Source: Plesiomonas shigelloides
GTDB lineage: Bacteria; Pseudomonadota; Gammaproteobacteria; Enterobacterales; CAMTGL01
DNA: 64,000 bases
NCBI RefSeq assembly: GCF_900087055.1
Contig: NZ_LT575468.1
Location: forward strand, 3,221,001 to 3,285,000
Direction: 5' to 3'
A program made the position numbers and the translations under genes. Positions 45,500 through 56,140 of the stretch are shown piece by piece (position 1 is the stretch's first letter; every line of letters starts with the position of its first letter). The notes below the pieces were generated by a model. It saw only the letters and a program-made list of their open reading frames with translations. It ran no database searches and was not told the origin of the DNA.

Positions 45500-48052
45500 T
45501 TACGCCTGTGAGCGGCTGTGCTGAAACAGCGCCTCGGGCGTCCAGGTCGTATCCTGATTGGCCGCCGTATCACGCGGCGCGCCGCTGCGGTACGGCTCTA
45601 TCTGGGTCATCCCATCGCGCTGTACCATCAGATAAAACTGCGGCAGGTTGAAGTTGATAATGCTGGCACCGAATGTCAGCTTGTCATGCGATGCCGCGTA
45701 GAAGCGGTTCACATCCTGCACCAACTCATCTTTGTTACCTTCGCAGTTCTGATACACCTCGATGCGGTTAGACTCATCCAGAATGTAGATATTAAAACCA
45801 CGTTCGCTGTCTTCGAAGAAGAACTGAATGATCCCTTCGCTGGCGTAAGCATCGACAATCGGCGGCAAATTGGGCTCTTCGCTACCCAACATCAGCGGGA
45901 AGCCGTGCAATTTGGTGTTGGAGATACAGCCGTAGAAATCGACGCCGTTTTCCAACTTTTGCACCGAAACACCGCGCCGCTCGAAGAACAAGCCCCAAGT
46001 CTGGCCGGCAATGCGCAGCGATTTAAAGCGTTTCGGCTCTTGGCGCTCACTGGACAAGCGCAGATCGATACACTCGGCCACCAGCTGCGAGACTCGGTTG
46101 CGGATAATCGCCCGCAGATGACGGCTGTAGCAGAACACTTCGACCGCTTCCGGTAAGGCCGCATCCTGATGCATCTTGCCGAGGATGGTTTTAATCGCAT
46201 CCAGCAGGCACTCTTCGCCACGAAAATGCAGGGTCCGCACTTCGTTCCACGAATTGCGATACAGCAGATCAACGCTGCCGACTAAGCTTTGCTGCTGCTG
46301 ACCGAAGCTGAACACATCGGTTTGGCTAAAATCAAAACGCACCGCCGTGTTGTTAAAATCAGCGGTGGGATCGACTTCCAGATTGATGATGATGCCGAGG
46401 TGGCGAATTTCGCACGGGCTATACAGCTCTTTCTGGCTCGGCATCGGCCGCTTAATCGGGAAGTGGCTGCGAATATCTTGCACCAGCTGACACAGCTTGG
46501 CGGTATCACAGGCACTGCCGCCCTGCACATGCAGCCGGGTTTGCGGCGTCAGCAGACCATTAAAATAGGTCCACGCCACCAGCTTACTCAGGTAGCGGTT
46601 GTATTCCAGATTCGGTCGACCAGCAATTTCAAACAGCAATGGCGCCTTGTTATACAGATACCAGCCTTTGGCATTACTGCGACCATCCGGTACCTGAATA
46701 AAGGTCAAGTCACGCTCGGATAAGTCCGGCGAAATTTGCGGGTTCACCAAGGTGACCTTGCCCGGCAGCACTTCGAATGCGGCATACAGTTTACGGGTCA
46801 GCACCCCGATATCTTCAGGGCTGGCACTGACACTGAGGTTGTGGCGACGGGCAAAGCGGATCAGGTTGCGATAGCTTTGCATCAACGCTTCCAGCAGCTC
46901 ATTGTGCGCTTCGCGAACCTGCTCGATTTTCCAGTGCGCGCGGTTATCTAGCTTACGGATCTTGGCCGCATCCCAGCCCCACTCGGCCACTAAGCCTTGC
47001 AGCACTTCACGCCGCCAGCTGATCACGGTCGGAGTCTGCGATAATTTCTCGCACACTTTGAGATAAAAACAGCGGCGCGCCAGATCAAGACGCGTTTCGT
47101 CACCGACCGAAGTCAGGTAACGGGTCACCCGCCCCAGCATCATGCTGTAAGCATCCAGACCGCAGCTGATAATGTCGCCGGAGTGCAGACAACGCTTCAT
47201 CTCCAACGCCAGTAATTCGGTTTCGGGGTATTCGCAGGAATAGGCTTCCAGCAGCAAGCTTTTCAACACCGCTTTGTACGGCGAGTCGATACTCTTGTAC
47301 AGCTGCCACAAGCTGGCGCCGTAATATTCCGCCGCCGACAATTTGCCTAGGCCGCCTAAGTCCAACCACTCGTTGGCGTTGAGCGCCCCTTGTGCGTACA
47401 GCAGCAAGACATACTCGTCATACTGCTCTTCCATCTCCACCGGCACCATATTCCACAAAATCCGCTTACCGGCTAAACGCACCGCGGTGCGGTAAAACTC
47501 ATCCAGCAGCAACAGGTGCTGCATCGAGCCGCAGTTTTCGGTACTTAAGGTGTCGTATTCGTTGTGACGGAAGCGATTTTCATCAATCAGGAAGAAGCTG
47601 ATGTCCACGCCACGCGAGCGCGCCCATTGCTCGAGCAAAGTGCATTTATCCAGCAGACGCTGACGCTCATCGCGATCCAGCCACGACTGGTGACAGACCC
47701 AGATATCCAGATCGGAATCGGCACTTTGACCCACGGAAGAGGTACTGCCCATCGAATAGATGGCGGTGATCGGAAGCTCGCCTTGATGCGGCTCACTGAG
47801 TGGCTGCCCCCAAGCGCGGGAGCAGTCGTCGATGAACTGCTGTTGCATTTCATCAGGCGTAAACAGGCAGACGCCATGCGGCACCCCATCATCGAGGTAG
47901 CCCGGCATCATCGGGTGGTTGTAATTTAACAAAACGGGCAACAGGCTGTAGACCTGATGAAAAGCAGGCCCCATCGCCGCCAACGCACGTTCAACGCGCA
48001 GCTGGTTTATGGCATCCATTCGCCGTTTGAGTGTCTCAATATACAGGTACAA
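45500..48052 (-). CDS. cyaA: Class I adenylate cyclase
   Basis: An 850-residue cAMP synthase; E. coli has 848. The catalytic N-terminal half (~1-450) has [27 protein letters not shown], holding the nucleotidyltransferase GS and DxD motifs, and [13 protein letters not shown]. The regulatory C-terminal half (glucose/EIIA control) contains [25 protein letters not shown]. The start is the rare codon TTG, as in E. coli where it limits expression. A CRP site upstream allows feedback repression. It is divergent from hemC. Confidence 0.97.
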   Translation of the reverse strand: MYLYIETLKRRMDAINQLRVERALAAMGPAFHQVYSLLPVLLNYNHPMMPGYLDDGVPHGVCLFTPDEMQQQFIDDCSRAWGQPLSEPHQGELPITAIYSMGSTSSVGQSADSDLDIWVCHQSWLDRDERQRLLDKCTLLEQWARSRGVDISFFLIDENRFRHNEYDTLSTENCGSMQHLLLLDEFYRTAVRLAGKRILWNMVPVEMEEQYDEYVLLLYAQGALNANEWLDLGGLGKLSAAEYYGASLWQLYKSIDSPYKAVLKSLLLEAYSCEYPETELLALEMKRCLHSGDIISCGLDAYSMMLGRVTRYLTSVGDETRLDLARRCFYLKVCEKLSQTPTVISWRREVLQGLVAEWGWDAAKIRKLDNRAHWKIEQVREAHNELLEALMQSYRNLIRFARRHNLSVSASPEDIGVLTRKLYAAFEVLPGKVTLVNPQISPDLSERDLTFIQVPDGRSNAKGWYLYNKAPLLFEIAGRPNLEYNRYLSKLVAWTYFNGLLTPQTRLHVQGGSACDTAKLCQLVQDIRSHFPIKRPMPSQKELYSPCEIRHLGIIINLEVDPTADFNNTAVRFDFSQTDVFSFGQQQQSLVGSVDLLYRNSWNEVRTLHFRGEECLLDAIKTILGKMHQDAALPEAVEVFCYSRHLRAIIRNRVSQLVAECIDLRLSSERQEPKRFKSLRIAGQTWGLFFERRGVSVQKLENGVDFYGCISNTKLHGFPLMLGSEEPNLPPIVDAYASEGIIQFFFEDSERGFNIYILDESNRIEVYQNCEGNKDELVQDVNRFYAASHDKLTFGASIINFNLPQFYLMVQRDGMTQIEPYRSGAPRDTAANQDTTWTPEALFQHSRSQA

Positions 48053-48441
48053 TACGCATTGCCTGACATTAATACCGGAGCCCCGGTAACCTACCCACCG
48101 ACACCATGCACATCCGTGTCTTACCCAAGCCTTGTGCTGTTACTTTTTGATGATGTCGAAAACGTGATCAATTTAACATTTTCAACGGTCACCGTAAAGA
48201 CAACAAGGTTAATCCAGCCACGAAATCCTGTTGCACGTCAACCACCACAGTGAAAAAAGCAGGCCGTCGTGAAACCCAGATCAAGTTCACAAATTATTTA
48301 CATTAAATAACGAAAAACGCAATAGCTCTCACAATTATGCCGCCGAATATCGCCGCCAAACGCACAGAGTGCGATCCGATGCGCTGACACCTGCTACCGC
48401 CCGGTGGTAGGATTAGCTATCTTCGTCATACGGTTAACAGC
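48053..48441. promoter_or_regulatory. Divergent cyaA/hemC promoter region
   Basis: 389 bp without ORFs carrying the cyaA CRP site (48163-48178) and, further right, an AT-rich stretch (48280-48340) that probably holds the hemC promoter. Confidence 0.5.
48163..48178. promoter_or_regulatory. CRP site of cyaA
   Basis: CGTGA-TCAATT-TAACA, read on the minus strand as TGTTA-N6-TCACG, inside TGTTAAATTGATCACGTTTT, almost identical to the cyaA P2 CRP site of E. coli. It lies ~110 bp upstream of the TTG start. Confidence 0.8.
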
Positions 48442-49380
48442 ATGTCCAAACAGCTTATTCGCATCGCCACCCGTCAAAGTCCGCTTGCCTTATGGCAGGC
48501 CGAGCATGTTCGCCAGTTACTGTGTGCCCAGCACCCAGATCTGGAGGTAACGCTGGTGCCGATGGTTACTAAGGGGGATGTGATCCTCGATACCCCGCTG
48601 GCCAAAGTCGGTGGCAAGGGGCTGTTTGTCAAAGAGCTGGAATTGGCCCTGCTCGAACAGCGCGCCGATATCGCCGTGCATTCGATGAAAGACGTGCCGG
48701 TCGAATTCCCAGACGGTTTAGGCTTGGTCTGCATCTGCGAGCGCGATGATCCGCACGATGCGCTGGTATCCAATCACTATGACTCGCTGGATGCGCTGCC
48801 TCAGGGTGCCATCGTTGGCACCTCCAGTTTACGCCGCCAATGTCAGCTACGCGCCGCGCGCCCCGATCTGCACATCAAAGATCTGCGCGGCAATGTCGGC
48901 ACTCGCTTGAGCAAGCTGGATAACGGCGAATATGACGCCATCATTTTGGCCGCTGCAGGCCTGCGCCGCTTGGGGCTAGAAGCGCGTATTCGCGCCCGTT
49001 TGAGCGTGCAGCAATCGCTGCCAGCAGTCGGTCAGGGTGCCATCGGCATCGAATGCCGACTGGATGATGCGCGGGTTCGCGCGCTGTTAGCACCACTCAA
49101 TCACGCCGACACCGCCGATCGCGTCGTGGCCGAACGGGCGATGAACAACCGCCTGCAAGGTGGCTGTCAGGTGCCGATAGGCAGCTATGCCGAACTGACG
49201 GGCGATCAGCTCTATTTGCGCGCACTGGTCGGCGCGCCCGATGGCTCGCGCCTGTTGCAAGCCGAGATCCGCGGCCCGCGCACGGAAGCCGAACAGCTCG
49301 GCAGCGCACTGGCAGAACAACTGCTGGACGCCGGTGCCGGTAGTATCTTGTCTGCCGTGTACGGCCATGCAGTGAAGTAA
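48442..49380 (+). CDS. hemC: Porphobilinogen deaminase
   Basis: A 312-residue hydroxymethylbilane synthase, third step of tetrapyrrole synthesis from ALA. Segments: [37 protein letters not shown] (catalytic Asp near 84), [25 protein letters not shown] and [13 protein letters not shown] with the dipyrromethane-binding Cys near 242. First gene of hemCDXY; the next gene starts 18 bp later. Confidence 0.97.
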   Translation: MSKQLIRIATRQSPLALWQAEHVRQLLCAQHPDLEVTLVPMVTKGDVILDTPLAKVGGKGLFVKELELALLEQRADIAVHSMKDVPVEFPDGLGLVCICERDDPHDALVSNHYDSLDALPQGAIVGTSSLRRQCQLRAARPDLHIKDLRGNVGTRLSKLDNGEYDAIILAAAGLRRLGLEARIRARLSVQQSLPAVGQGAIGIECRLDDARVRALLAPLNHADTADRVVAERAMNNRLQGGCQVPIGSYAELTGDQLYLRALVGAPDGSRLLQAEIRGPRTEAEQLGSALAEQLLDAGAGSILSAVYGHAVK

Positions 49381-49398
49381 CGGAAGTAGCACAGCGGC

Positions 49399-50142
49399 AT
49401 GACCATTTTAGTCACCCGGCCAGATCAGGCCGGCATCGAATTGACCACCGCCTTGTCCGCCGCCGGACGAGCGGCGATCCATGCGCCGTTATTTACACTG
49501 GCCGCCGGCAGTGAATTGAACTTGCTGCCGGGCTATTTCAGTCGCTTGAATCCCGGTGATTGGATTATTGCTGCGTCTGGGCACGCGGTCAGCTATGCTG
49601 AGCAAACGGTTGAGCAAATTGGTGGCCGCTGGCCACACGTGCAGTATGCCGCGGTCGGCCGTAGTACCGCCCTGCATCTGCAACAAGCTTGTGGGCAACC
49701 GGTGTTGTTCCCGGCGTGCGATGAAACCAGCGAAGGGCTGTTACAGCTGCCCGCCCTGCAAACCGTGAGCGGTCAGCAGGTACTGATTTTACGCGGCAAT
49801 GGCGGTCGACCGTTATTGGCGCAGGTGCTGCGTGAGCGCGGTGCCGAAGTGAATTTTTGCGAATGCTATCAACGCGTTCCTTTGGAATATTGCGGCGCGC
49901 AACAGACCGATATCTGGCAGCGCGCCAATGTAAATCTGCTGGTGATCACCAGCGGCGATATACTGCAACAACTTGTTGCACTGGTACCTGACACTGCCCA
50001 TCACTGGCTGACATCCTGCCGGTTAGTGGTTGTCAGTAAACGTATTGCTGCAATGGCCCGGGAGTTTGGCTGGCAGGAAATCGTGATTTCCGACCGCGCC
50101 GATAACCGATCGCTGATTGCCGCAGTTGAACAATTTGAATAA
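49399..50142 (+). CDS. hemD: Uroporphyrinogen-III synthase
   Basis: A 247-residue enzyme that cyclises hydroxymethylbilane with inversion of ring D. Typical weakly conserved family: ILVTRPDQAG at the start, YAAVGRSTALHLQQACG, PACDETSEGLL, ILRGNGGRPLLAQVLRERGAEV, ECYQRVP, and VVVSKRIAAMAREFGW. Position between hemC and hemX secures the call. Confidence 0.95.
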   Translation: MTILVTRPDQAGIELTTALSAAGRAAIHAPLFTLAAGSELNLLPGYFSRLNPGDWIIAASGHAVSYAEQTVEQIGGRWPHVQYAAVGRSTALHLQQACGQPVLFPACDETSEGLLQLPALQTVSGQQVLILRGNGGRPLLAQVLRERGAEVNFCECYQRVPLEYCGAQQTDIWQRANVNLLVITSGDILQQLVALVPDTAHHWLTSCRLVVVSKRIAAMAREFGWQEIVISDRADNRSLIAAVEQFE

Positions 50143-50158
50143 CTCGGGACGAATCTCA

Positions 50159-51382
50159 ATGACGGATCAAAAGCCCCAGTCATCTCCCGCTGCGGATGAA
50201 CAAGCCTCCTCTACCCCTGTACCAGAGACAGCAGCTTCCCAGCCGGTCACTCAGCCCGCACCGGCCAAGCCGGACACTGCCGCTCCTGCGCGCAGCGGGG
50301 GTCAGACGCTGGGCGCGATCGCCATTGCGCTGGTGATTGCCCTCGGCGGCGGCTTGTACTACCACGGCCACCAGCAAAATCAGAGTCAGATGAGCGATCT
50401 GGCCCAGATGCGCCAACAGGTCGATACCTTGAGCAGCGCCCTCACTCAGGCTCTGGATAACCAGAAAAAACTGGCCGGTGAGATGAGCAGCGAAATGAAT
50501 CAAACCTTGGAAAAGGCGCGCCAAACCCAAGCGGCCCAAGAAGAGCAAATCCGCACCCTGCAGCGTCAGCTGACCGAGGTTGCCGGACGTCGCTCGAATG
50601 ACTGGCTGCTGGCCGAAGCCGACTATCTGGTCAAAAATGCCGGTCGCAAACTGTGGATGGAGCAAGATGTCACCTCCGCCGGTGCCCTGCTGAAAAGTGC
50701 CGATCTCAGCTTGGCGCAGATGAATGACCCCAGCCTGCTGCCAATCCGCCAAGCATTGAAAGATGACATCAGCGCCCTGGCCGGCATCAACAAAGTGGAC
50801 ACCGACGGTCTGATCCTCGAGATCACCAGTCTGGCCAATAAGGTTGATAACCTGAAACTGGCCGACACCCAACTGCCACCAGCAGAAGGGGCGACCGAAG
50901 ATCTGACTCTGAGCAGCTCGATTAACGACTGGAAATCCAACCTGATGAAGAGCTGGGACAGTTTCGTGAACGACTTCATCACCGTGCGTCGTCGCGATGG
51001 GAATGTCGAGCCACTGCTGGCACCTAATCAGGATTACTACCTGCGGGAAAATATCCGTCAGCGTCTGCAAATGGCTGCGATGGCTATTCCACGGCACCAG
51101 AACGAGCTGTATAAGCAGTCACTGGAAAAAGTGGATACCTGGGTTCGCTCCTACTTCGATATGCAAGACAGCAGCACCCAAGCGTTCTTAAATGAGCTGG
51201 AAGCCTTGAGCCAAGAGTCTATCTACATGGACTTGCCAACCACGCTCAAGAGCCAGCCGCTGCTTGAAGATGCGCTGCAAACCCGTGTGCGTAACCTGCT
51301 GGCTCAGCCTGGCGTCAATGCCGCACCGGCTCCGGTGACCAGTGCACCAGCCAATGCGGCACCGGCACCCGCCACTAACTAA
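50159..51382 (+). CDS. hemX: HemX, membrane protein of the hemCDXY operon
   Basis: A 407-residue single-span protein. The N-terminus (~1-47) is Pro/Ala/Ser-rich and cytoplasmic. A membrane helix covers ~49-68. A coiled coil (~73-140, Gln/Glu-rich) and a helical domain with VAGRRSNDWLLAEADYLVKNAGRKLW follow. It was once proposed as uroporphyrinogen methylase, but no methylase motif is seen here; the role is unclear. ATG at 50159 after GGGACG; the longer frame to 50117 overlaps hemD. Confidence 0.93.
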   Translation: MTDQKPQSSPAADEQASSTPVPETAASQPVTQPAPAKPDTAAPARSGGQTLGAIAIALVIALGGGLYYHGHQQNQSQMSDLAQMRQQVDTLSSALTQALDNQKKLAGEMSSEMNQTLEKARQTQAAQEEQIRTLQRQLTEVAGRRSNDWLLAEADYLVKNAGRKLWMEQDVTSAGALLKSADLSLAQMNDPSLLPIRQALKDDISALAGINKVDTDGLILEITSLANKVDNLKLADTQLPPAEGATEDLTLSSSINDWKSNLMKSWDSFVNDFITVRRRDGNVEPLLAPNQDYYLRENIRQRLQMAAMAIPRHQNELYKQSLEKVDTWVRSYFDMQDSSTQAFLNELEALSQESIYMDLPTTLKSQPLLEDALQTRVRNLLAQPGVNAAPAPVTSAPANAAPAPATN

Positions 51383-51394
51383 CCGGGAGTTGTC

Positions 51395-52588
51395 ATGACA
51401 CGTATTTTTATACTGCTTGCCATCATCATCGGCGGACTGGTGATCGGGCCGGAATTTGCCGGTCATCAGGGCTATGTGCTGATTGTGGCCGGTCCGTATA
51501 CCGTGGAAATGAGCCTGACCAGCATGATCATCTTGGTGATCTTGACGCTGGCCGCGCTGTTTATTCTGGATGCGGTGCTGCGCCGTCTGCTGCGTATTGG
51601 CTCATCCACCCACGGCTGGTTTGCACGCCGCAAACAAAACCGCGCCCGTAAACAAACCCTAGCCGGTCTGCTGAAACTGACCGAAGGTGATTACCAACAG
51701 GCCGAGCGCCTGATGGCGAAGAGCGCCGAGCATGCTGATCAACCGGTGGTGAACCTGCTGATGGCCGCCGAAGCGGCACAGCAACGCGGCGATAACTTAA
51801 GCTGCAACCAGTATCTGCACCGCGCCGCCGAGTTGGCCGGTAACGATACCCTGCCGGTCGATATCACCCGCGTGCGCCTGCAACTGGCCCAAGGCGAGAT
51901 CCATGCCGCTCGTCATGGCGTCGATCATCTGCTGGCCGTCGCGCCACGTCATCCACAGGTGCTGCGTTTGGCCGAGCAAGCCTATACCCAAGCGGGCGCG
52001 TATGCCGCGCTGCTGGATCTGCTGCCACAGCTGACCAAATCCGGTTTGTTCCCAGAGCAAGAGCTGGAGCAAATCGAGCTGAATGCCGAAGATGGCCTGA
52101 TGAACAAGGCGATGAAGGAAAACGGCAGTGAAGGCTTGATGGCTTGGCTGCGCAATCAGCCACGTCGTCGTCGCACCAATCCGCGGACCTTAGCACTGCT
52201 GGCCAACCATCTGATTGAGTGTGATGATCACCATCACGCGCAAGAAGTGCTGCTGAGCGGTCTGCGTAAATCGTCCGAGCCACAGCTGCTAACCGTGTTG
52301 AGTCGTCTGCACCCAACCGATCCTGCTGCGGTGGAAAAAGTGCTGCAGCATCTGATGAAAAAAGATCCGGAGAACGCACTGCTGAACCGCGCGCTGGGTC
52401 ACCTACTGGCGGTACAAGGCCAATATCCGGAAGCAGAAAGCGCCCTGCGCAAAGCACTGGCACAACAGCCGAACGCCGCTGACTATGCGCTGCTGGCTAA
52501 CGTGCTGGAAAAAGCCGGTCACCCGCAAGATGCCGGTGAGATGCGCCGCCGTGGTCTGGCATTGGTCGATGGTGAGCACCACGCCTAA
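51395..52588 (+). CDS. hemY: HemY, TPR membrane protein
   Basis: A 397-residue inner-membrane protein (E. coli HemY, not the eukaryotic-type oxidase). Two N-terminal spans (~3-22 and ~40-64) bracket YVLIVAGPYTVEMSL. After RRKQNRARKQTLAGLLKLTEGDYQQAERL come repeated TPR-like helices to the C-terminus (VQGQYPEAESALRKALAQQPNAADYALLANVLEKAG). Involved in late haem metabolism. It follows hemX after 12 bp; the operon terminator is at 52619. Confidence 0.95.
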   Translation: MTRIFILLAIIIGGLVIGPEFAGHQGYVLIVAGPYTVEMSLTSMIILVILTLAALFILDAVLRRLLRIGSSTHGWFARRKQNRARKQTLAGLLKLTEGDYQQAERLMAKSAEHADQPVVNLLMAAEAAQQRGDNLSCNQYLHRAAELAGNDTLPVDITRVRLQLAQGEIHAARHGVDHLLAVAPRHPQVLRLAEQAYTQAGAYAALLDLLPQLTKSGLFPEQELEQIELNAEDGLMNKAMKENGSEGLMAWLRNQPRRRRTNPRTLALLANHLIECDDHHHAQEVLLSGLRKSSEPQLLTVLSRLHPTDPAAVEKVLQHLMKKDPENALLNRALGHLLAVQGQYPEAESALRKALAQQPNAADYALLANVLEKAGHPQDAGEMRRRGLALVDGEHHA

Positions 52589-52618
52589 CTCGGCCCCATC
52601 ACCAGCGTACTAATAACA

Positions 52619-52646
52619 ACGGGAGGCTTAGCCTCCCGTTTTTTTA
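52619..52646 (+). terminator. Terminator of hemCDXY
   Basis: ACGGGAGGC-TTA-GCCTCCCGT with an eight-T run, 30 bp after hemY. Confidence 0.95.
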
Positions 52647-52684
52647 TGTCGCGTTTTTATGCCTAGCGCTTCGCGCAGAGCAAA

Positions 52685-53386
52685 TTAGATAAAGGCAAAC
52701 GCATCACCGTACAGATGCGCGGCATCGGCATCACGCTGCTCGCAGAACAGCTCGCGCGCCACTTTGGCCATCTCAAACCGTCCCGCGATATAGATGTCAT
52801 AACCGGCCAAGGAAGCAAAATCCTGCATCACGGCGGCCAACACGGTGCCACTGCGTCCAGACCAGTTATCCGCAGGTTGCTCCACCACCGGGATCACCTG
52901 CAAGTTACGGTGCTCGGCGGCCAGTGCCTGCAATTCTGGCAGGTCATACAGGTGGGTCAGCTCACGGCCGCCCCAATATAAAGAGACCGGACGCTGCGGC
53001 TGCTGCGCCAGCAGATCCAGCACAATGGAGCGCACGTAGGAAAAACCGGTACCACCGGCAATCAAGATCACCGGCGCTTGGCTATCGGCGCGATACCAGG
53101 CCTCACCGAACGGCATTTCCACCGTCACTGGCTCGCCGGTTTTAATCTTATCCATCACCGCCATGGCATACGGATTATGCTCGGAAGCGCCGATATGCAG
53201 CTCAATCTCATGGCTATTGTCCGGTGTCGATGCAATGGAGAACGGACGCTTATCGCGCTCCCCCATGACCACCATCAGATACTGGCCAGCACGAAAACTG
53301 ACCGCCTGATCCGGTTGCAGCCGGACGCGATAGACGGTTTCGGTGATCGGCTCAACCAGCGACACTTTACAGCAAAACGTTGTCAT
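52685..53386 (-). CDS. fre: NAD(P)H-flavin reductase
   Basis: A 233-residue enzyme, the same length as E. coli Fre, that reduces free flavins with NAD(P)H and activates ribonucleotide reductase. Segments: [22 protein letters not shown] (flavin binding), [17 protein letters not shown] (nucleotide binding), [13 protein letters not shown] and the C-terminal [18 protein letters not shown] ... LYGDAFAFI. The start [13 protein letters not shown] at 53386 follows AGAGGAAA; the longer frame to 53527 lacks conservation. It is downstream of ubiD. Confidence 0.97.
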   Translation of the reverse strand: MTTFCCKVSLVEPITETVYRVRLQPDQAVSFRAGQYLMVVMGERDKRPFSIASTPDNSHEIELHIGASEHNPYAMAVMDKIKTGEPVTVEMPFGEAWYRADSQAPVILIAGGTGFSYVRSIVLDLLAQQPQRPVSLYWGGRELTHLYDLPELQALAAEHRNLQVIPVVEQPADNWSGRSGTVLAAVMQDFASLAGYDIYIAGRFEMAKVARELFCEQRDADAAHLYGDAFAFI

Positions 53387-53549
53387 GACTTTTCCTCTAC
53401 CGCCCGAGCGGCGTTTTTCTTGTCTGTTGTTCGTGTTGGATCTTGTTATCGTACTCAGCAAGGGCTGATGACCCTTTCCCGTTGACCACATCGGGCAAGC
53501 GATGAGCCTGTGACCAACGAGATGCACGTTTATTGATTACCGCAACGCT

Positions 53550-55046
53550 TTATTTTTGCGCCGCAGCCTCTGACGCCGGCGGATCCAGCTGTAAGCTGTC
53601 CCAGATCGCATCGATCTTGGCTACCACCGCGGGATCGCGTGCAATCGGACGGCCCCATTCACGATCCGTTTCCCCCGGCCATTTGCTGGTCGCATCCATC
53701 CCCATCTTGGAGCCTAAACCGGAAACCGGTGAGGCAAAATCCAGATAATCGATTGGGGTGTTTTCCACCAGCAACGTATCACGCGCCGGATCCATCCGCG
53801 TGGTAATGGCCCAGATCACATCATTCCAATCACGGGCATTAACGTCATCATCACACACAATCACAAATTTGGTGTACATAAACTGACGTAAAAACGACCA
53901 GACGCCCATCATCACCCGTTTAGCATGCCCCGGATACTGTTTCTTCATCGTCACCACCGCCATGCGGTATGAACAGCCTTCCGGCGGCAAGTAGAAATCG
54001 ACAATCTCAGGAAATTGCTTTTGCAGCAGTGGCACAAACACTTCGTTCAACGCCACCCCGAGTACCGCCGGCTCATCCGGTGGCCGTCCGGTGTAGGTGG
54101 AGTGATAGATAGCATCGCGGCGGCGGGTCACGCAGGTGACAGTAAAGACTGGGAAGTTATCTACTTCGTTATAATAACCGGTGTGATCGCCATACGGCCC
54201 TTCTGGTGCCAGTTCACCCGGCTCGATGTAACCTTCCAGCACGATTTCCGCCGACGCCGGCACTTCCAGATCGCAGGTTAAGCATTTCACCACTTCGGTC
54301 TTAGTACCGCGCAGCAAACCGGCAAACGCATATTCTGACAGGGTATCGGGGATAGGTGTTACCGCCGCCAAAATAGTGGCTGGATCGGCGCCCAATGCCA
54401 CCACCACCGGAAAACGCTCACCAGGATGGGCCTGCTGCCACTCTTGAAAATCGAGCGCGCCACCACGGTGCGATAACCAGCGCATGATCAGTTTGTTACG
54501 ACCGAGCAGTTGCTGACGATAGATGCCAAGGTTCTGCCGCTCCCGCACCGGACCACGGGTGACCGTCAGCCCCCACGTCACCAACGGCGCCGCATCTTCG
54601 GGCCAGCAGCGCATCACCGGCAACGCGGTCAAATCCACCGCCTCACCTTGTTGCACCACTTCCTGACACGGAGCACTGCTGAGACGCTTGGTCGGCATAT
54701 TCAACACCTGGCGAAACTTGGGCATTTTTTCCCACAGGTCACGAAATCCCTTCGGCGGCTCTGGCTCTTTGAGAAAGGCCAGTAACTGGCCGACATCGCG
54801 CAAGGCGCTGACATCATCTTGCCCCATCCCCAGCGCGACTCGCTGCGGCGTACCGAACAGATTGCACAGCACCGGCATGGTATAACCGGTCGGATTTTCA
54901 AACAGCAGTGCCGGGCCACCCGCGCGCAGTACGCGATCAGCAATCTCGGTCATCTCCAAATCCGGCGATACCGGTACCCGGATGCGTTTTAACTCACCTC
55001 GCGCTTCCAGCAAGGCGATAAATTCTCGCAGATCTTTATATTTCAT
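53550..55046 (-). CDS. ubiD: 3-octaprenyl-4-hydroxybenzoate decarboxylase UbiD
   Basis: A 498-residue prFMN-dependent decarboxylase in ubiquinone synthesis; E. coli has 497. Segments: [50 protein letters not shown] (prFMN region), [20 protein letters not shown], the catalytic Glu region in [19 protein letters not shown], and [24 protein letters not shown]. Needs UbiX, which is not in the window. Operon order ubiD-fre as in E. coli. Confidence 0.97.
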   Translation of the reverse strand: MKYKDLREFIALLEARGELKRIRVPVSPDLEMTEIADRVLRAGGPALLFENPTGYTMPVLCNLFGTPQRVALGMGQDDVSALRDVGQLLAFLKEPEPPKGFRDLWEKMPKFRQVLNMPTKRLSSAPCQEVVQQGEAVDLTALPVMRCWPEDAAPLVTWGLTVTRGPVRERQNLGIYRQQLLGRNKLIMRWLSHRGGALDFQEWQQAHPGERFPVVVALGADPATILAAVTPIPDTLSEYAFAGLLRGTKTEVVKCLTCDLEVPASAEIVLEGYIEPGELAPEGPYGDHTGYYNEVDNFPVFTVTCVTRRRDAIYHSTYTGRPPDEPAVLGVALNEVFVPLLQKQFPEIVDFYLPPEGCSYRMAVVTMKKQYPGHAKRVMMGVWSFLRQFMYTKFVIVCDDDVNARDWNDVIWAITTRMDPARDTLLVENTPIDYLDFASPVSGLGSKMGMDATSKWPGETDREWGRPIARDPAVVAKIDAIWDSLQLDPPASEAAAQK

Positions 55047-55133
55047 CGGCAGTCCTTTTCTCGGCGGCGTCCGCCATTATAAGCATTCTGGCGGTTAAAG
55101 CCGAGCGACCACCGCGCGGTGAATCACAGGCAT

Positions 55134-55162
55134 AAAAAAACGCGGCCATCGCCGCGTTTTTT
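55134..55162. terminator. Terminator of udp (bidirectional type)
   Basis: A7 CGCGGC-CATC-GCCGCG T6 at 55134-55162, 49 bp after the udp stop. Confidence 0.92.
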
Positions 55163-55210
55163 CGTCCACGCCCTGCAGAGCTGCAGGCGGTACAGAAGAG
55201 GTCAGAATGC

Positions 55211-55975
55211 TTAATCCAGCAGACGACGCGCCGCTTCAACCACGATCTGCACCGCATCACTTTCGGTCGCTTTCATGGTTTCGGCGTTCGGGATTTCCTG
55301 TTGGGTGCGGTTTACGATCACGCCGGCCACCATACCCGCACGCCAGCCTTGGCTCGCACACATGGTCAGTAAGGTCGCGGATTCCATTTCGTAGTTCATC
55401 ACGCCCAGATCCTGCCACTCTTGCATCGAGCCTTGGAAGCGACGCACCACACGGCCAGAAACGGTGTCATAACGCTCTTGACCTGGGTAGAAGGTATCGG
55501 AAGAAGCGGTAATACCGATATGGGTCTTCGCGCCGCGCTCTTTCGCTGCCGCAACCAGCGCAGTCGTACAATCAAAGTCAGCCACCGCAGGGTATTCCAT
55601 TGGCGCAAAGTGCAAGCTCGCACCGTCCAGACGTACCGAGGCAGTAGTGACCAGCACGTCACCAACATTGATGTGTGGCTGAATGGCACCGGTGGTACCT
55701 ACACGCAGGAAAGTACGCACGCCCAGTTGTGCCAGCTCTTCCACTGCAATCGAAGTAGAAGGACCGCCAATCCCAGTAGAGCAGATCACCACTGGCTTGC
55801 CGTCCAGTTCGCCCAACCAAGACGTAAACTCACGGTGACTGGCCAGATGAACCGGGTTATCCATCAGCTCGGCAATTTTCTTCACACGCTCCGGGTCGCC
55901 CGGAACAATCGCCAAGGTAGCGCCTTTCAGGTCACTTTTAGTCAATCCAAGGTGGAATACATCTGATTTCGCCAT
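55211..55975 (-). CDS. udp: Uridine phosphorylase
   Basis: A 254-residue pyrimidine salvage enzyme; E. coli has 253. Segments: [26 protein letters not shown] (phosphate-binding Gly and Arg), [55 protein letters not shown] (uracil site), and [19 protein letters not shown] (ribose-binding Met-Glu). AAGGAG is 8 nt before ATG 55975 but only 2 nt before ATG 55981, so 55975 is preferred. CRP-like sites lie upstream. Confidence 0.97.
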   Translation of the reverse strand: MAKSDVFHLGLTKSDLKGATLAIVPGDPERVKKIAELMDNPVHLASHREFTSWLGELDGKPVVICSTGIGGPSTSIAVEELAQLGVRTFLRVGTTGAIQPHINVGDVLVTTASVRLDGASLHFAPMEYPAVADFDCTTALVAAAKERGAKTHIGITASSDTFYPGQERYDTVSGRVVRRFQGSMQEWQDLGVMNYEMESATLLTMCASQGWRAGMVAGVIVNRTQQEIPNAETMKATESDAVQIVVEAARRLLD

Positions 55976-56072
55976 GGTCATGGCTCCTTCTTTTAATCGA
56001 ATGGGTCAGAATACAGGAGGCGAGTCCTTGCACTATTAAGTCATTACTGTAGCGAAGAGCCGCCTGCTGATA

Positions 56073-56140
56073 TGTGACGAATGCCAAATCTAGGCAATTA
56101 ACATACAACATATTACCTAAATTATGTGATGTATATCAGA
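56073..56140. promoter_or_regulatory. Candidate CRP sites upstream of udp
   Basis: TGTGA-TGTATA-TCAGA (56125-56140) matches the CRP consensus well. TGTGA-CGAATG-CCAAA (56073-56088) is a half-match. E. coli udp is activated by CRP and repressed by CytR, which binds between paired CRP sites. Confidence 0.5.
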
